Shown here one piece after another: positions 16,079 through 25,135 of a stretch of 64,000 nucleotides of DNA. The notes below the pieces were generated by a model that ran no database searches, had not been told where the DNA came from, and saw only the letters and a list, made by a program, of their open reading frames with translations. Positions within the stretch are counted from its first letter, which is position 1; every line of letters starts with the position of its first letter. A program made the position numbers and the translations under genes. Source of the stretch: Shinella sp. PSBB067 (GTDB lineage: Bacteria; Pseudomonadota; Alphaproteobacteria; Rhizobiales; Rhizobiaceae); contig NZ_CP069303.1 in NCBI RefSeq assembly GCF_016839145.1, forward strand, positions 1,612,001 to 1,676,000. The letters are read 5' to 3'.

Positions 16079-17062
16079 ATGCGCCGCACGCTCCACGCCC
16101 TGACCGAAAGCTTCCCGATTGCCGGGGCCTTCACCATTTCGCGCGGCGCCAAGACGACGGCCGAGGTGGTGACCTGCGCGATCGGCGCCTCCGGCCTTTC
16201 CGGGCGCGGCGAATGCGTGCCCTACGCCCGCTATGGCGAATCGGTTGCCGGCGTCCTTGCCGCCATCGAGGATATGCGCGGCGCGATCGAGGACGGCATG
16301 GGCCGGGAGGACCTTGCCCGCGCCATGCCCGCCGGCGCGGCCCGCAACGCCATCGACTGCGCGCTCTGGGACCTGGAAGCCAAGCTTTCCGGCGTGCCGA
16401 CCTGGCAGGTCATCAACACCGCCGCCCCGCACAAACTCGTCACCGCCTATACGCTCTCGCTCGGCGAGCCGGAGGCGATGCAGCGCCAGGCGGCCGAACA
16501 TGCCTGGCGGCCGCTGCTGAAGGTCAAGGTCGGCACGCCCGACGATGCCGCGCGCATCCGCGCCGTGCGGGCCGGCGCGCCGGAAAGCACGATCATCCTC
16601 GATGCCAACGAGGGCTGGACGCCGGAAAACCTCGCCCGTCATTTCGCGCTCTGCGCCGAGGCGCGCATCGCCCTCGTCGAGCAGCCGCTTCCGGCCGGGG
16701 GCGATGCGGCGCTGCGCGGCCACGCACGCCCCGTCCCCGTCTGCGCCGACGAGAGCGTGCACCGGACGCAGGACGTGGCGAAGCTCGCCGACCGCTACGA
16801 CGCGATCAACATCAAGCTCGACAAGGCCGGCGGGCTGACGGAGGCGCTGGCGCTGCGCGAGGCGGCGCGGGCCCACGGTCTCAAGATCATGGTGGGCTGC
16901 ATGGTCGGCACGTCGCTGGGCATGGCCCCGGCCGTGCTTCTGGCGCAGGGCGCCGATTTCGTCGACCTCGACGGCCCGCTGCTGCTTGCCCGCGACCGGG
17001 AACCCGGCCTCCACTACGAAGGCTCGGACGTCTACCCGCCGGAAGCGACGCTCTGGGGCTGA
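16079..17062 (+). CDS. enolase-superfamily dipeptide epimerase / N-acetyl-D-Glu racemase (DgcA-like)
   Basis: The 327-residue protein belongs to the muconate-lactonising subgroup of the enolase superfamily. The catalytic KxK is LLKVKVG. The metal ligands are in ILDANEGW, VEQPLP and VCADESV. The second-half lysine is in INIKLDKAGGL, and the C-terminal VGCMVGTSLG is typical of L-Ala-D/L-Glu epimerases. In rhizobia, relatives annotated as DgcA racemise N-acetyl-D-glutamate beside a DUF1611 partner (DgcN). No such partner is present here, so dipeptide epimerisation in peptidoglycan recycling is equally possible. AGGA lies 8 bases before the ATG. Its 3' end overlaps the convergent MFS gene by 31 bases. 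Confidence 0.85.
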   Translation: MRRTLHALTESFPIAGAFTISRGAKTTAEVVTCAIGASGLSGRGECVPYARYGESVAGVLAAIEDMRGAIEDGMGREDLARAMPAGAARNAIDCALWDLEAKLSGVPTWQVINTAAPHKLVTAYTLSLGEPEAMQRQAAEHAWRPLLKVKVGTPDDAARIRAVRAGAPESTIILDANEGWTPENLARHFALCAEARIALVEQPLPAGGDAALRGHARPVPVCADESVHRTQDVAKLADRYDAINIKLDKAGGLTEALALREAARAHGLKIMVGCMVGTSLGMAPAVLLAQGADFVDLDGPLLLARDREPGLHYEGSDVYPPEATLWG

Positions 17063-18255
17063 GCGCCCGCGCGCGATGCGACCAGCCGGCCGGCGACGAT
17101 GCAGGCAAGGCCCGCGGCGGCGATGACCGACATCAGATAGAAGCCCTCGACGCCATACCAGTTGTACGCATAGCCGGAGACGAAGGTCGCGATGGCCATG
17201 AAGATGCCGGTATAGAAGAAATAGAGCCCCTGCGCCGAGGCTTCCTGTTCCTCCGCGACCCGCTCCACCAGACGACTCTGCACGCTGACATGGAGCAACG
17301 CGAAGGTGAAGGCGTGCAGGCATTGCGACGCGAAATAGCCTGCGAAGGACGTTTCGAGGGGGAAGACCAGCCAGCGCCCCACGGCGACCGCCGCGCCGAG
17401 CGTCATCATGGACCAGAGGTTCAAGCGCCGCCGGATCCGGAGCGCGAAGGCGAAGAGAATCACCTCGGCAAGCACGCCGGCGCTCCAGAGCACGCCGATC
17501 TCCGTGCCGCTGAAATCCAGCTTGCGCCAGTAGATCACCGAGAAGGCGTAGAGCATGGCGTGGCTGGCATTGACCAGCGAGACGCCGATCAGCATGAGCT
17601 GCACGTCGCGCTGCCTGAGCGTGCTGGCCGCCGGCATGGTGGCAATCGCCGCGATGGGCGACGGACGGCGCGGCCGGCCGATCTTCGGCACGATCAAGGC
17701 CCCCGCAACGGTCAGCGCGAAGGCCGCCGCCATCGCCGGCAGCACCATCGCCCCGCCGTAGAGCCCGGCGAGCCAGCCGCCGATCATCGTCGCCACGATG
17801 AAGGCGAGCGAACCCCAGAGCCGCATCCGGCTGTAATCGAACTTCCAGCGGCGCACGCCCGAAAGCGCGATGGCGTCGGTGATAGGCACATAGGGCGAAT
17901 AGACGGCGCATTGCAGCGTGTAGAGCAGGAGCACCGGCCAGAAGCCGTGCACGCCGAAGAAGAAAAGCGCCGTCAGGAGCGACAGCACGCCGGACCACAT
18001 GAGCACGACGGAGCGCTCGCCGATCCGGTCCGCGACGATGCCCGCCGCTGGCGCCGTGAAGACGCGCACGAACATCGGCACGGCCAGCACGATGCCGATC
18101 TGGAAGTCGTTCATCGAGAGCGTTTCGAGCCAGACCGGAAAGAACGGCAGCGCGATGCCGTTGACCATCATCGGCGCGCAGAAGACGAGGGCGATGCGCG
18201 CGGCGAAATACGGCGGCGCGCCGGCGGTCATGGTAAACCCGGAAGGGGCGGTCAT
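17032..18255 (-). CDS. MFS transporter, HcaT/phenylpropionate-like family
   Basis: A 407-residue inner-membrane protein with about 12 hydrophobic segments. The N-terminal half has FARIALVF-type and FFPVWLETLSMNDFQIG segments. The loop after the second helix carries GIVADRIGERS, a variant of the MFS GxxxDRxGRR motif. The C-terminal half has SVIYWRKLDFSGTEIGVLW and SVQSRLVERVAEEQEASAQG, both typical of the HcaT/MFS_1-like group. The substrate is unknown. An alternative start ATG lies 8 codons in. It ends inside the 3' end of the convergent epimerase gene. Confidence 0.85.
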   Translation of the reverse strand: MTAPSGFTMTAGAPPYFAARIALVFCAPMMVNGIALPFFPVWLETLSMNDFQIGIVLAVPMFVRVFTAPAAGIVADRIGERSVVLMWSGVLSLLTALFFFGVHGFWPVLLLYTLQCAVYSPYVPITDAIALSGVRRWKFDYSRMRLWGSLAFIVATMIGGWLAGLYGGAMVLPAMAAAFALTVAGALIVPKIGRPRRPSPIAAIATMPAASTLRQRDVQLMLIGVSLVNASHAMLYAFSVIYWRKLDFSGTEIGVLWSAGVLAEVILFAFALRIRRRLNLWSMMTLGAAVAVGRWLVFPLETSFAGYFASQCLHAFTFALLHVSVQSRLVERVAEEQEASAQGLYFFYTGIFMAIATFVSGYAYNWYGVEGFYLMSVIAAAGLACIVAGRLVASRAGAQPQSVASGG

Positions 18256-18394
18256 TGGCGGGGAACCTGCGTTGGAACGCCCTCCGCTCTATCACGCCGA
18301 TGTACGTACGCCAATCCGCTATTTCTGCGGGTGGCGACGGATAATTCTGCGAGCGCTCTTCCCCGCAAAGGCGGCGTTCGCTGGTGGATGCCGC

Positions 18395-18526
18395 GCCCCT
18401 CATCCGGCCTGCCGGCCACCTCCTCCCCGCGGGCGGGGCGAAGGCATATGACGCACCGATCTACCCAACATCGCGTCGGGCACGTCCCCTCTCCCCGCTT
18501 GCGGGAAGAGGGCTAGGGTGAGGGGC
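18395..18526. repeat. RIME-like intergenic palindromic element
   Basis: GCCCCTCATCCGGCC...CTCCCCGCGGGCGGGGCGAAGG (18395-18443) is followed by CCCCTCTCCCCGCTTGCGGG...GGTGAGGGGC (18486-18526), in inverted orientation. The two arms and the GAGGGGC ends match rhizobial mosaic palindromes and the copy at 11689. It fills most of the 302-base space between the MFS and phosphoesterase genes. Confidence 0.65.
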
Positions 18527-18557
18527 AAGCCAACGAACTGCCCTAACGAAAATCCCC

Positions 18558-19403
18558 CTACGCAGCCTCCACGCCGGCCGGCTCCCGCACCTCGATGACG
18601 GGCATCTGCCGCGAGACCGGCAGAAGCTCGACGGGGGCGGCAGCCATCCGCTGCCAGGTGATCAGCTCCATCTCGCCGTCGTGATGCTCGGCGATGGCGG
18701 TGCAGCTTTCCACCCAGTCGCCGCTGTTGATGTAGCGGATGCCGTCGATCTCGGTGATCACGGCATGGTGGATGTGGCCGCAGATCACGCCGTCGGCATC
18801 GTGGCGGCGTGCCTCCTCGACCACGACCTTCTGGAACTCGCCGATGAAGTTCACGGCCGTCTTCACCTGCTGCTTGGCCCAGGAGGAAAACGACCAGTAC
18901 GGCAGCCCCAGCCGGCGGCGGATGGCCGCGAAGACGACGTTGATCGCGATGGCCGCGTCATAGGCCCAGTCGCCGAGATAGGCGACGACGCGCGCATGGC
19001 GCACCACAACATCGAACTCGTCGCCATGCAGCACCAGATAGCGCCGGCCGTCGGCCGCCTCATGGATGATGCGCTCGGCAACCTCGACGCCGCCGAAATG
19101 CGTGCCGGGGAAGTCGCGCAGGAATTCGTCGTGGTTGCCGGGGATGTAGACGATGCGTGTGCCCTTGCGGGCCTTGCGCAGGAGCTTCTGCGTCACGTCG
19201 TTGAAGGCCTGCGGCCAGTGCCAGTTGCGCTTCAGCCGCCAGCCGTCGACGATGTCGCCGACCAGCACGATGGTCTCCGCCTCGTGATGCCGCAGGAAGT
19301 CGAGCAGGAAATCCGCCTTGGCCGCCTTCGATCCCAGATGCACGTCCGAGATGAACAGCGTGCGGAAGTGGCGGATATCGGGGTCTGCGGGGGTCGCGGT
19401 CAT
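18558..19403 (-). CDS. metallophosphoesterase, UDP-2,3-diacylglucosamine diphosphatase (LpxH)-like
   Basis: The 281-residue calcineurin-fold phosphoesterase shows all five metal motifs in order: FISDVHLG (about 18-25), VGDIVDGW (about 48-55), IPGNHDEF (about 87-94), LHGDEFD (about 124-130) and ICGHIHHA (about 208-215). LpxH hydrolyses UDP-2,3-diacylglucosamine in lipid A synthesis on the inner membrane. The family also includes LpxH-like paralogues of uncertain substrate, and many alphaproteobacteria use LpxI instead. The assignment is therefore to the family only. The gene stands alone, divergent from the malic enzyme gene. Confidence 0.8.
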   Translation of the reverse strand: MTATPADPDIRHFRTLFISDVHLGSKAAKADFLLDFLRHHEAETIVLVGDIVDGWRLKRNWHWPQAFNDVTQKLLRKARKGTRIVYIPGNHDEFLRDFPGTHFGGVEVAERIIHEAADGRRYLVLHGDEFDVVVRHARVVAYLGDWAYDAAIAINVVFAAIRRRLGLPYWSFSSWAKQQVKTAVNFIGEFQKVVVEEARRHDADGVICGHIHHAVITEIDGIRYINSGDWVESCTAIAEHHDGEMELITWQRMAAAPVELLPVSRQMPVIEVREPAGVEAA

Positions 19404-19637
19404 GCGTTTGTCTCCGGGTGGCCGGCCGCCGCGATCATCTTCATGACGGACGGCTTTCTTCCCGTTGAAAACCAGAGTCCTGTTTCAAATTGATGACACA
19501 CCTATGCATTTCCCGACAGCAAATAGGCATTGCGCAGGCCGGCGATTGCGGCTTTATGGGAGCTTCGGAAACTTCACGTCGCGGCGGTTTCGTGCCACGA
19601 AGAGCCGCAATGAAAACAGCATATGGCAGGATGGATC

Positions 19638-21950
19638 ATGAGCACGGGTGACAAATCGCGGACGCAGGACGGCCCCGCAAGCGGCGACATCGACCAGCAG
19701 GCCCTCTTCTTCCACCGCCACCCCCGCCCCGGCAAGCTCGAGATCAACCCGACCAAGCCGCTCGGCAACCAGCGCGACCTGGCGCTCGCCTACTCGCCGG
19801 GCGTCGCCGCGCCCTGTCTTGCCATCCGCGACGACCCGGGCACCGCCGCCTATTACACCGCGCGCTCCAACCTCGTCGCCGTCGTCTCGAACGGCACGGC
19901 CGTCCTCGGCCTCGGCAATATCGGTCCGCTCGCCTCCAAGCCCGTCATGGAGGGCAAGGCCGTCCTCTTCAAGAAATTCGCCGGCATCGACGTCTTCGAC
20001 ATCGAGATCGACGCGCCGACCGTCAGCGAGATGGTCGATGTCGTCTCGGCGCTGGAGCCGACCTTCGGCGGCATCAATCTCGAAGACATCAAGGCGCCGG
20101 AATGCTTCGAGGTGGAGCGCCAGCTCCGCGAGAAGATGGACATCCCCGTCTTCCACGACGACCAGCACGGCACGGCGATCATCGTCGCGGCCGCCGTCCT
20201 CAACGGCCTGGAGCTTGCCGGCAAGTCGCTGCCGGACGCCAAGATCGTCGCATCGGGCGCGGGCGCGGCGGCGCTCGCCTGCCTAAACCAGCTCGTCGTC
20301 CTCGGCGCGAAGGTCGAGAACATCTGGGTCCACGACATCGAGGGCGTCGTCTACAAGGGCCGCGAGGAGTTGATGGACCAGTGGAAGGCCGTCTACGCGC
20401 AGGAGACGGACAAGCGCCAGCTTTCCGAGACCATCGACGGCGCCGACGTCTTCCTCGGCCTTTCGGCCGCCGGCGTGCTGAAGCCGGAGCTTCTCGTGCG
20501 CATGGCGGAAAAGCCGCTGATCATGGCGCTCGCCAACCCGAAGCCGGAGATCATGCCGGAAGAAGCGCGCGCCGCCCGTCCCGACGCCATGATCTGCACC
20601 GGCCGCTCCGACTTCCCCAACCAGGTCAATAACGTCCTCTGCTTCCCCTACATCTTCCGCGGCGCGCTCGATTGCGGCGCGCGCACGATCAACGAGGAGA
20701 TGAAGATGGCGGCGGTGCGGGCCATCGCCGCGCTCGCCCGCGAGGAAGTGTCCGACGTCGCCGCGCGCGCCTATTCCGGCGATACGCCGAGCTTCGGGCC
20801 GAACTACCTGATCCCCTCGCCCTTCGACCAGCGGCTCATCCTGCGCATCGCGCCGGCCGTCGCGCGCGCCGCGGCCGAAACCGGCGTCGCCTCCCGGCCG
20901 ATCACCGATTTCGACGCCTATCTCGACCAGCTCAACCGCTTCGTCTGGCGCTCGGGCTTCATCATGAAGCCGATCTTCGCCGCCGCGAAGAAGGCCGAGA
21001 AGAAGCGCGTCATTTTCGCCGAGGGCGAGGACGAGCGCGTGCTGCGCGCCGCCCAGGTGCTGCTGGAGGAGGAGACCGCCAGGCCCATCCTCATCGGCCG
21101 CCCGCAGATCATCGAGGCGCGCCTCAGGCGCTATGGCCTGCGCGTGCGCCCGCATGTCGATTTCGAGGTGGTGAACCCGGAAGACGATCCGCGCTACCGC
21201 GACTATGTCGACGACTACTTCCGCATCGTCGGCCGCCGCGGCGTGATCCCGGAGGCCGCGCGCACCATCGTGCGCACGAACCAGACGGTCATCGGCGCGC
21301 TCGCCGTCAAGCGCGGCGAGGCCGATGCGCTGATCTGCGGCGTCGAGGGCCGCTATGCCAAGCACCTGCGCGACGTCAGCCAGATCATCGGCAAGAAGGA
21401 GGGCGTGCTCGACTTCTCCGCGCTCAGCCTGCTCATCTCGCAGCGCGGCGCCACCTTCTTCACCGATACCTACGTGACGACGCAACCGACCGCCGAGGAG
21501 GTCGCGCAGATGACCATCATGGCGGCGAAGGAAATCCGCCGCTTCGGCATCACGCCGCGCGCCGCCCTCGTCTCGCACTCCAACTTCGGCTCGCGGGATT
21601 CGGACAGCAGCTTCAAGATGCGCAAGGCGATGGAGATCGTCCGCGAGATGGACCCGACGCTGGAGGCGGACGGCGAGATGCACGGCGATTCGGCGATCTC
21701 CGAAGTGCTGCGCCAGCGCGTCATGCCGGATTCGACGCTTACCGGCGAGGCCAACCTTCTGGTCTTCCCGAACCTCGATGCCGCCAACATCACGCTCGGC
21801 GTGGTGAAGACGATGACGGACAGCCTGCATGTCGGCCCGATCCTGCTCGGCGCCGCGATGCCCGCTCACATCCTGTCGCCGTCCGTCACCTCCCGCGGCG
21901 TCGTCAACATGGCTGCGCTCGCCGTGGTGGAAGCCTCCAACCCGAGCTGA
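19638..21950 (+). CDS. malic enzyme with phosphotransacetylase-like C-terminal domain (Tme/MaeB type)
   Basis: Oxidatively decarboxylates malate to pyruvate, feeding acetyl-CoA or NADPH supply during growth on dicarboxylates. The 770-residue protein has a malic enzyme half (1-430: [33 protein letters not shown]). A PTA-like half follows (430-770: [39 protein letters not shown]). The PTA part in this family is regulatory or oligomerising rather than a proven catalyst. Start 19638 has AGGA 6 bases upstream, and ATG 19623 lacks an SD. The N-terminus ([17 protein letters not shown]) resembles rhizobial NADP-dependent Tme more than I recall for NAD-dependent Dme, but cofactor choice is an inference. 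Confidence 0.9.
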   Translation: MSTGDKSRTQDGPASGDIDQQALFFHRHPRPGKLEINPTKPLGNQRDLALAYSPGVAAPCLAIRDDPGTAAYYTARSNLVAVVSNGTAVLGLGNIGPLASKPVMEGKAVLFKKFAGIDVFDIEIDAPTVSEMVDVVSALEPTFGGINLEDIKAPECFEVERQLREKMDIPVFHDDQHGTAIIVAAAVLNGLELAGKSLPDAKIVASGAGAAALACLNQLVVLGAKVENIWVHDIEGVVYKGREELMDQWKAVYAQETDKRQLSETIDGADVFLGLSAAGVLKPELLVRMAEKPLIMALANPKPEIMPEEARAARPDAMICTGRSDFPNQVNNVLCFPYIFRGALDCGARTINEEMKMAAVRAIAALAREEVSDVAARAYSGDTPSFGPNYLIPSPFDQRLILRIAPAVARAAAETGVASRPITDFDAYLDQLNRFVWRSGFIMKPIFAAAKKAEKKRVIFAEGEDERVLRAAQVLLEEETARPILIGRPQIIEARLRRYGLRVRPHVDFEVVNPEDDPRYRDYVDDYFRIVGRRGVIPEAARTIVRTNQTVIGALAVKRGEADALICGVEGRYAKHLRDVSQIIGKKEGVLDFSALSLLISQRGATFFTDTYVTTQPTAEEVAQMTIMAAKEIRRFGITPRAALVSHSNFGSRDSDSSFKMRKAMEIVREMDPTLEADGEMHGDSAISEVLRQRVMPDSTLTGEANLLVFPNLDAANITLGVVKTMTDSLHVGPILLGAAMPAHILSPSVTSRGVVNMAALAVVEASNPS

Positions 21951-21993
21951 TCCGGGCCACTCGCCAAACGACGACCGCCGATCCACCCACCGC

Positions 21994-22072
21994 CGTCATC
22001 CTCGGGCTTGACCCGAGGATCCACAGGCGCGGCACGCGAGTATGGATCCTCGGGTCAGGGCCGACCATGACG
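21994..22072. repeat. palindromic intergenic repeat (CCCGAGGATC type)
   Basis: A perfect 9-bp stem (ATCCTCGGG 21998-22006, loop CTTGA, CCCGAGGAT 22012-22020) is followed by a second GGATCCTCGGGTC. The whole unit is bounded by inverted CGTCAT (21994-21999) and ATGACG (22067-22072). Such CGTCATCCTCGGGCTTGACC units are scattered between genes in many alphaproteobacteria. It lies between the malic enzyme and ABC-F stops, where it could also act as a transcript end. Confidence 0.6.
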
Positions 22073-22112
22073 AACGAGAAGTGCTTTCTTCGGACATCGC
22101 CGGCAGCCGCCG

Positions 22113-23699
22113 TCATCGCAAGGGAAGCTGAAGCCGGCGCGTGATGCCGATCGCTTCCAGGAACGGCTCGTCGTGGCTGACGACGAGGAGCGCGCCGTCA
22201 TAGGCCCGCAGGCCCGCCTCCACCGCTTCGATGGAGGCGATGTCCAGATGGTTCGTCGGCTCGTCGAGGATGAGGAGCGCCGGCGGCGTTCGCCCGCCCA
22301 GTACGGCGGCAAGGCCGGCGCGCAGCATCTGCCCCCCGCTGAGGCTGCCGACAACCTGCAAGGCCGCATCCGCCCGGAACATGAAGCGCGCCAGCGCCGC
22401 CCGGCAGGCATTCTCGTCCGCCTCGGGATTGATCCGCCGGAAGTTGTCGCGGATCGACAGCGCCGGATCGAGCAGGCTGACGCGCTGGTCCAGCATGGCG
22501 GCATCGGTGGAAAGCCGCACGCTGCCCGCCCAAGGCTGAAGCTGGCCGGTGACGAGCGCGAGGAGCGTCGTCTTGCCGGAGCCGTTCGGTCCCGTCACCG
22601 CCACCCGCTCCGGCCCGGTCATCGCGAAGGAAAGGTCGCGGATTACCGGCCGGTCCGGCAGGTAGCCGGCCGTCACGCCCTCCATGCGCAGCACCGTCCG
22701 GCTTGCGGGAAGATGCGTCGGCGGCACGCAGACGGTGAGCGGCTGGAGGATTTCGATGCGCTCGCGCGCCGTCGTCACCGCCTCGCCCGCCTGCGCCTGC
22801 CGGCTTTCGGCAAGCCGCGCATTCGCCCCGCTCGTCAGCTCGCTACGCTCCTTCATCGCGCCCAGCACGATGCGCGGAATATCGCCCCGCGCCTTCTTCC
22901 GGCGCCCGGCGCTGTCCTTGCGCGCCTTGCGCTCGGCGACCGCCTGCATGGTGCGCGCCACGTCGGCCGCGTGCTTTTCCGCGTCGGCAAGGTCGCGATG
23001 CGCGGCGGCGAGCTCCAGCGCCTTGCGCGCGCGATAGGCGGTCCAGTTGCCGCCATAGCGCGTCGCGCCGAGGCTCGTCAGCTCGACGATGGCATCCATG
23101 GTATCGAGGAGCTCCCGGTCGTGGCTGACGACGACGGCACCGGCGCGCCAGCCGGCGAGCATGTCGATGAGCGCGCGGCGCCCGTCGCGGTCGAGATTGT
23201 TGGTCGGCTCGTCCAGAAGCAGGAAATCGGGCGCGCGGAAGATGAGCGCCGCAAGCGCCGCCCGCGTCCGCTGCCCGCCGGAAAGCGAAGCCAGCGGCGT
23301 TGCGGCCTCCGCCTCCAGCCTGACACGGGCAAGGGCGGCGGCAAGCCGGGCCTCCAGCGTCCAGTCGGCCTCGGCGAGCTCGCCGGCACCCGCCTCGCCG
23401 CGCGCGGCACGTGCGAGAAGGTCGAGGGCGTCCGTAATGCCGAAGAGGCTGGCGACCGTCTCGTCCGGCGCGACCTGCACGCTCTGGCGCAGGAGGCCGA
23501 GCGTGCCGTCGATCGCGACGGAGCCGGATTGCGGCGAAAGATCGCCGGTGACGAGCCTCAGCAGCGTCGTCTTGCCGACGCCGTTGCGGCCGACGAGGCC
23601 GGCGCGCTCGGTGCCGAAGGTCAGGTCGAGATCGGAAAGAAGCGTGTGCCCGTCAGGCGTCGACCAGGTGATTTTCGAAAGCGTGATGGAATGCGGCAT
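22113..23699 (-). CDS. ABC-F family ATP-binding protein
   Basis: A 528-residue soluble tandem ATPase without membrane segments. Domain 1 has GRNGVGKTT, LSGGQRTR and LLLDEPTNNL. Domain 2 has GPNGSGKTT, LSGGQMLR and ILDEPTNHL. The linker between them (about 230-310, rich in Ala/Arg/Lys: VAERKARKDSAGRRKKARGD) corresponds to the P-site tRNA interaction motif region. ABC-F proteins act on the ribosome in translation or antibiotic protection. Subfamily (Uup, YheS or other) cannot be set by eye. The ATG at 23699 (MPHSITLSK) is chosen. A TTG at 23723 would add eight residues. Confidence 0.88.
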   Translation of the reverse strand: MPHSITLSKITWSTPDGHTLLSDLDLTFGTERAGLVGRNGVGKTTLLRLVTGDLSPQSGSVAIDGTLGLLRQSVQVAPDETVASLFGITDALDLLARAARGEAGAGELAEADWTLEARLAAALARVRLEAEAATPLASLSGGQRTRAALAALIFRAPDFLLLDEPTNNLDRDGRRALIDMLAGWRAGAVVVSHDRELLDTMDAIVELTSLGATRYGGNWTAYRARKALELAAAHRDLADAEKHAADVARTMQAVAERKARKDSAGRRKKARGDIPRIVLGAMKERSELTSGANARLAESRQAQAGEAVTTARERIEILQPLTVCVPPTHLPASRTVLRMEGVTAGYLPDRPVIRDLSFAMTGPERVAVTGPNGSGKTTLLALVTGQLQPWAGSVRLSTDAAMLDQRVSLLDPALSIRDNFRRINPEADENACRAALARFMFRADAALQVVGSLSGGQMLRAGLAAVLGGRTPPALLILDEPTNHLDIASIEAVEAGLRAYDGALLVVSHDEPFLEAIGITRRLQLPLR

Positions 23700-23938
23700 G
23701 GATACGGAATTCCCCGAGGACAAAACGAAGTCGGTTTGCGGTCGGGTTGAATTCCATGGCGCACCATCCGGTCGGCATTGACGATGGCCGGAATGTAGGC
23801 CCGGGCTGTGGCGGTTGCAAGGCAGGCCCGTTAATCACAAATGCGGGAGCACGTTGCGCTCCCCTCCGCGCGGCCTATGATGGGCCTCGAAAACGGCCTT
23901 TGGGGCCGGGCAATTCAAGCATTCAGGAATCGACCGAC

Positions 23939-25051
23939 GTGAAGGCACGCGCCCGTCTTCTTTTCGCCGCTCTGGCCGGCCTGCCGCTCGTCCTTTCGGC
24001 CGGCACGGCGGCGGCGGGCGTGTGCGAGGGCATCCGGGCGGAGCTTGCCAGCCTGCCGAAGGTCGTCGCGGACACGGCGGGCGCGCGCAAATATGCCGGC
24101 GCCATCGCCCGCCAGAACATCCAGCTTCGCAAGGCGAAAAGCGACCAGCGCCGCCTCGGCTGCTCCAGCGGCAGCATCATCGTCATCGGCGGGGCGAATG
24201 CCGATGCCTGCGCCACGCTATCCACCGTCATCGGCCGGATGGAGCAGAACCTCAGGATCCTCGACGGGAAGCGGCGGGAACTGGCCGGCGGTGCCTCCTC
24301 GCAGGGCAAGCGCGGCCGCCTCATTGCCGCGCTCAATGCGAATGGCTGCAACGACGAGGCGACGGTCGTGCCCGTCGCGGCGACGGAGACGCTGCGCACC
24401 CTCGAAGACAAGCGCACCTTGCCGCTCGGCGCGGCACCGGAGGGCAGCGGACGGCTGGAACTGCGCTCGCTCGGCGGCAGCGCCGGCCACGGCAACCTTC
24501 GCACCGTCTGCGTGCGCACCTGCGACGGCGGTTTCTTCCCGATCTCCTCGGGCGCGACGCCCATCGATTTCCGCCGCGACCAGAAGGTCTGCGAGATGAT
24601 GTGCCCGCAGACGGAGACGGAGCTCTTCTACCAGTCGATGTCCAGCGGCCAGGAGACCGAGCAGATGACTTCCACGGTCACCGGCCGCCCCTATTACGAA
24701 CTGGCGAACGCCTTCGCCTACCGCACCCGCGACCTCTCCCAGCCGGGAGGCTGCGGCTGCAATCTCTCGGCCTATTACCAGGAAATGATCAGGCGCGAGA
24801 AGGAGAGCCAGGGCGGCGACACCGAGACCGCCAGCACCGGAAAGCGCAACAGCGAGGAAAACGGCTCCGTCACCACCTTCCGCACCCTGCCGGACAAGGA
24901 AGAGAAGGCCGCAGCTAAACCGCCCGTCGCTATCGAGGAACGCGACTACGACCCCGCGACGAGCAAGGTCCGCACGGTCGGCCCCGTCTTCCTGCCGGAA
25001 AACTCCACCGCCATCGACCTCGGCCGCCCGGCCGACGCCGGTGTGAACTGA
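23939..25051 (+). CDS. secreted DUF2865 family protein
   Basis: The 370-residue protein has an N-terminal signal peptide (RLLFAALAGLPLVLSAGTAAA, cleavage before GVCEG). The mature part starts with a helical region containing four cysteines. It then shows the DUF2865 core VCVRTCDGGFFPIS followed by KVCEMMCPQTETELFY and GGCGCNLSAYY, a cysteine-rich block probably stabilised by disulfides. The tail is charged and low in complexity. DUF2865 is restricted mainly to Rhizobiales and has no known function. The GTG start has AGGA 10 bases upstream. The frame is open 64 codons further upstream, but that part lacks a signal sequence. Confidence 0.82.
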   Translation: MKARARLLFAALAGLPLVLSAGTAAAGVCEGIRAELASLPKVVADTAGARKYAGAIARQNIQLRKAKSDQRRLGCSSGSIIVIGGANADACATLSTVIGRMEQNLRILDGKRRELAGGASSQGKRGRLIAALNANGCNDEATVVPVAATETLRTLEDKRTLPLGAAPEGSGRLELRSLGGSAGHGNLRTVCVRTCDGGFFPISSGATPIDFRRDQKVCEMMCPQTETELFYQSMSSGQETEQMTSTVTGRPYYELANAFAYRTRDLSQPGGCGCNLSAYYQEMIRREKESQGGDTETASTGKRNSEENGSVTTFRTLPDKEEKAAAKPPVAIEERDYDPATSKVRTVGPVFLPENSTAIDLGRPADAGVN

Positions 25052-25135
25052 CGCAGGGCGGTTCGCAGCCGCGCTTCGAAACGGATAGAGTCGTCGCAGG
25101 CGACGCGGTTGCCGATAGCGGATATCGGCGGAGGA

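Noticed and set aside
15992..18403. An 803-codon minus-strand frame spanning the epimerase and MFS genes
   Set aside because: It crosses two well-supported genes, is dominated by Arg/Ala/Gly and has no family motif.
25108..25126. GCCGATA/TATCGGC hairpin between the DUF2865 and NYN genes as a terminator
   Set aside because: There is no T-run on either strand, so it is not listed as a feature.
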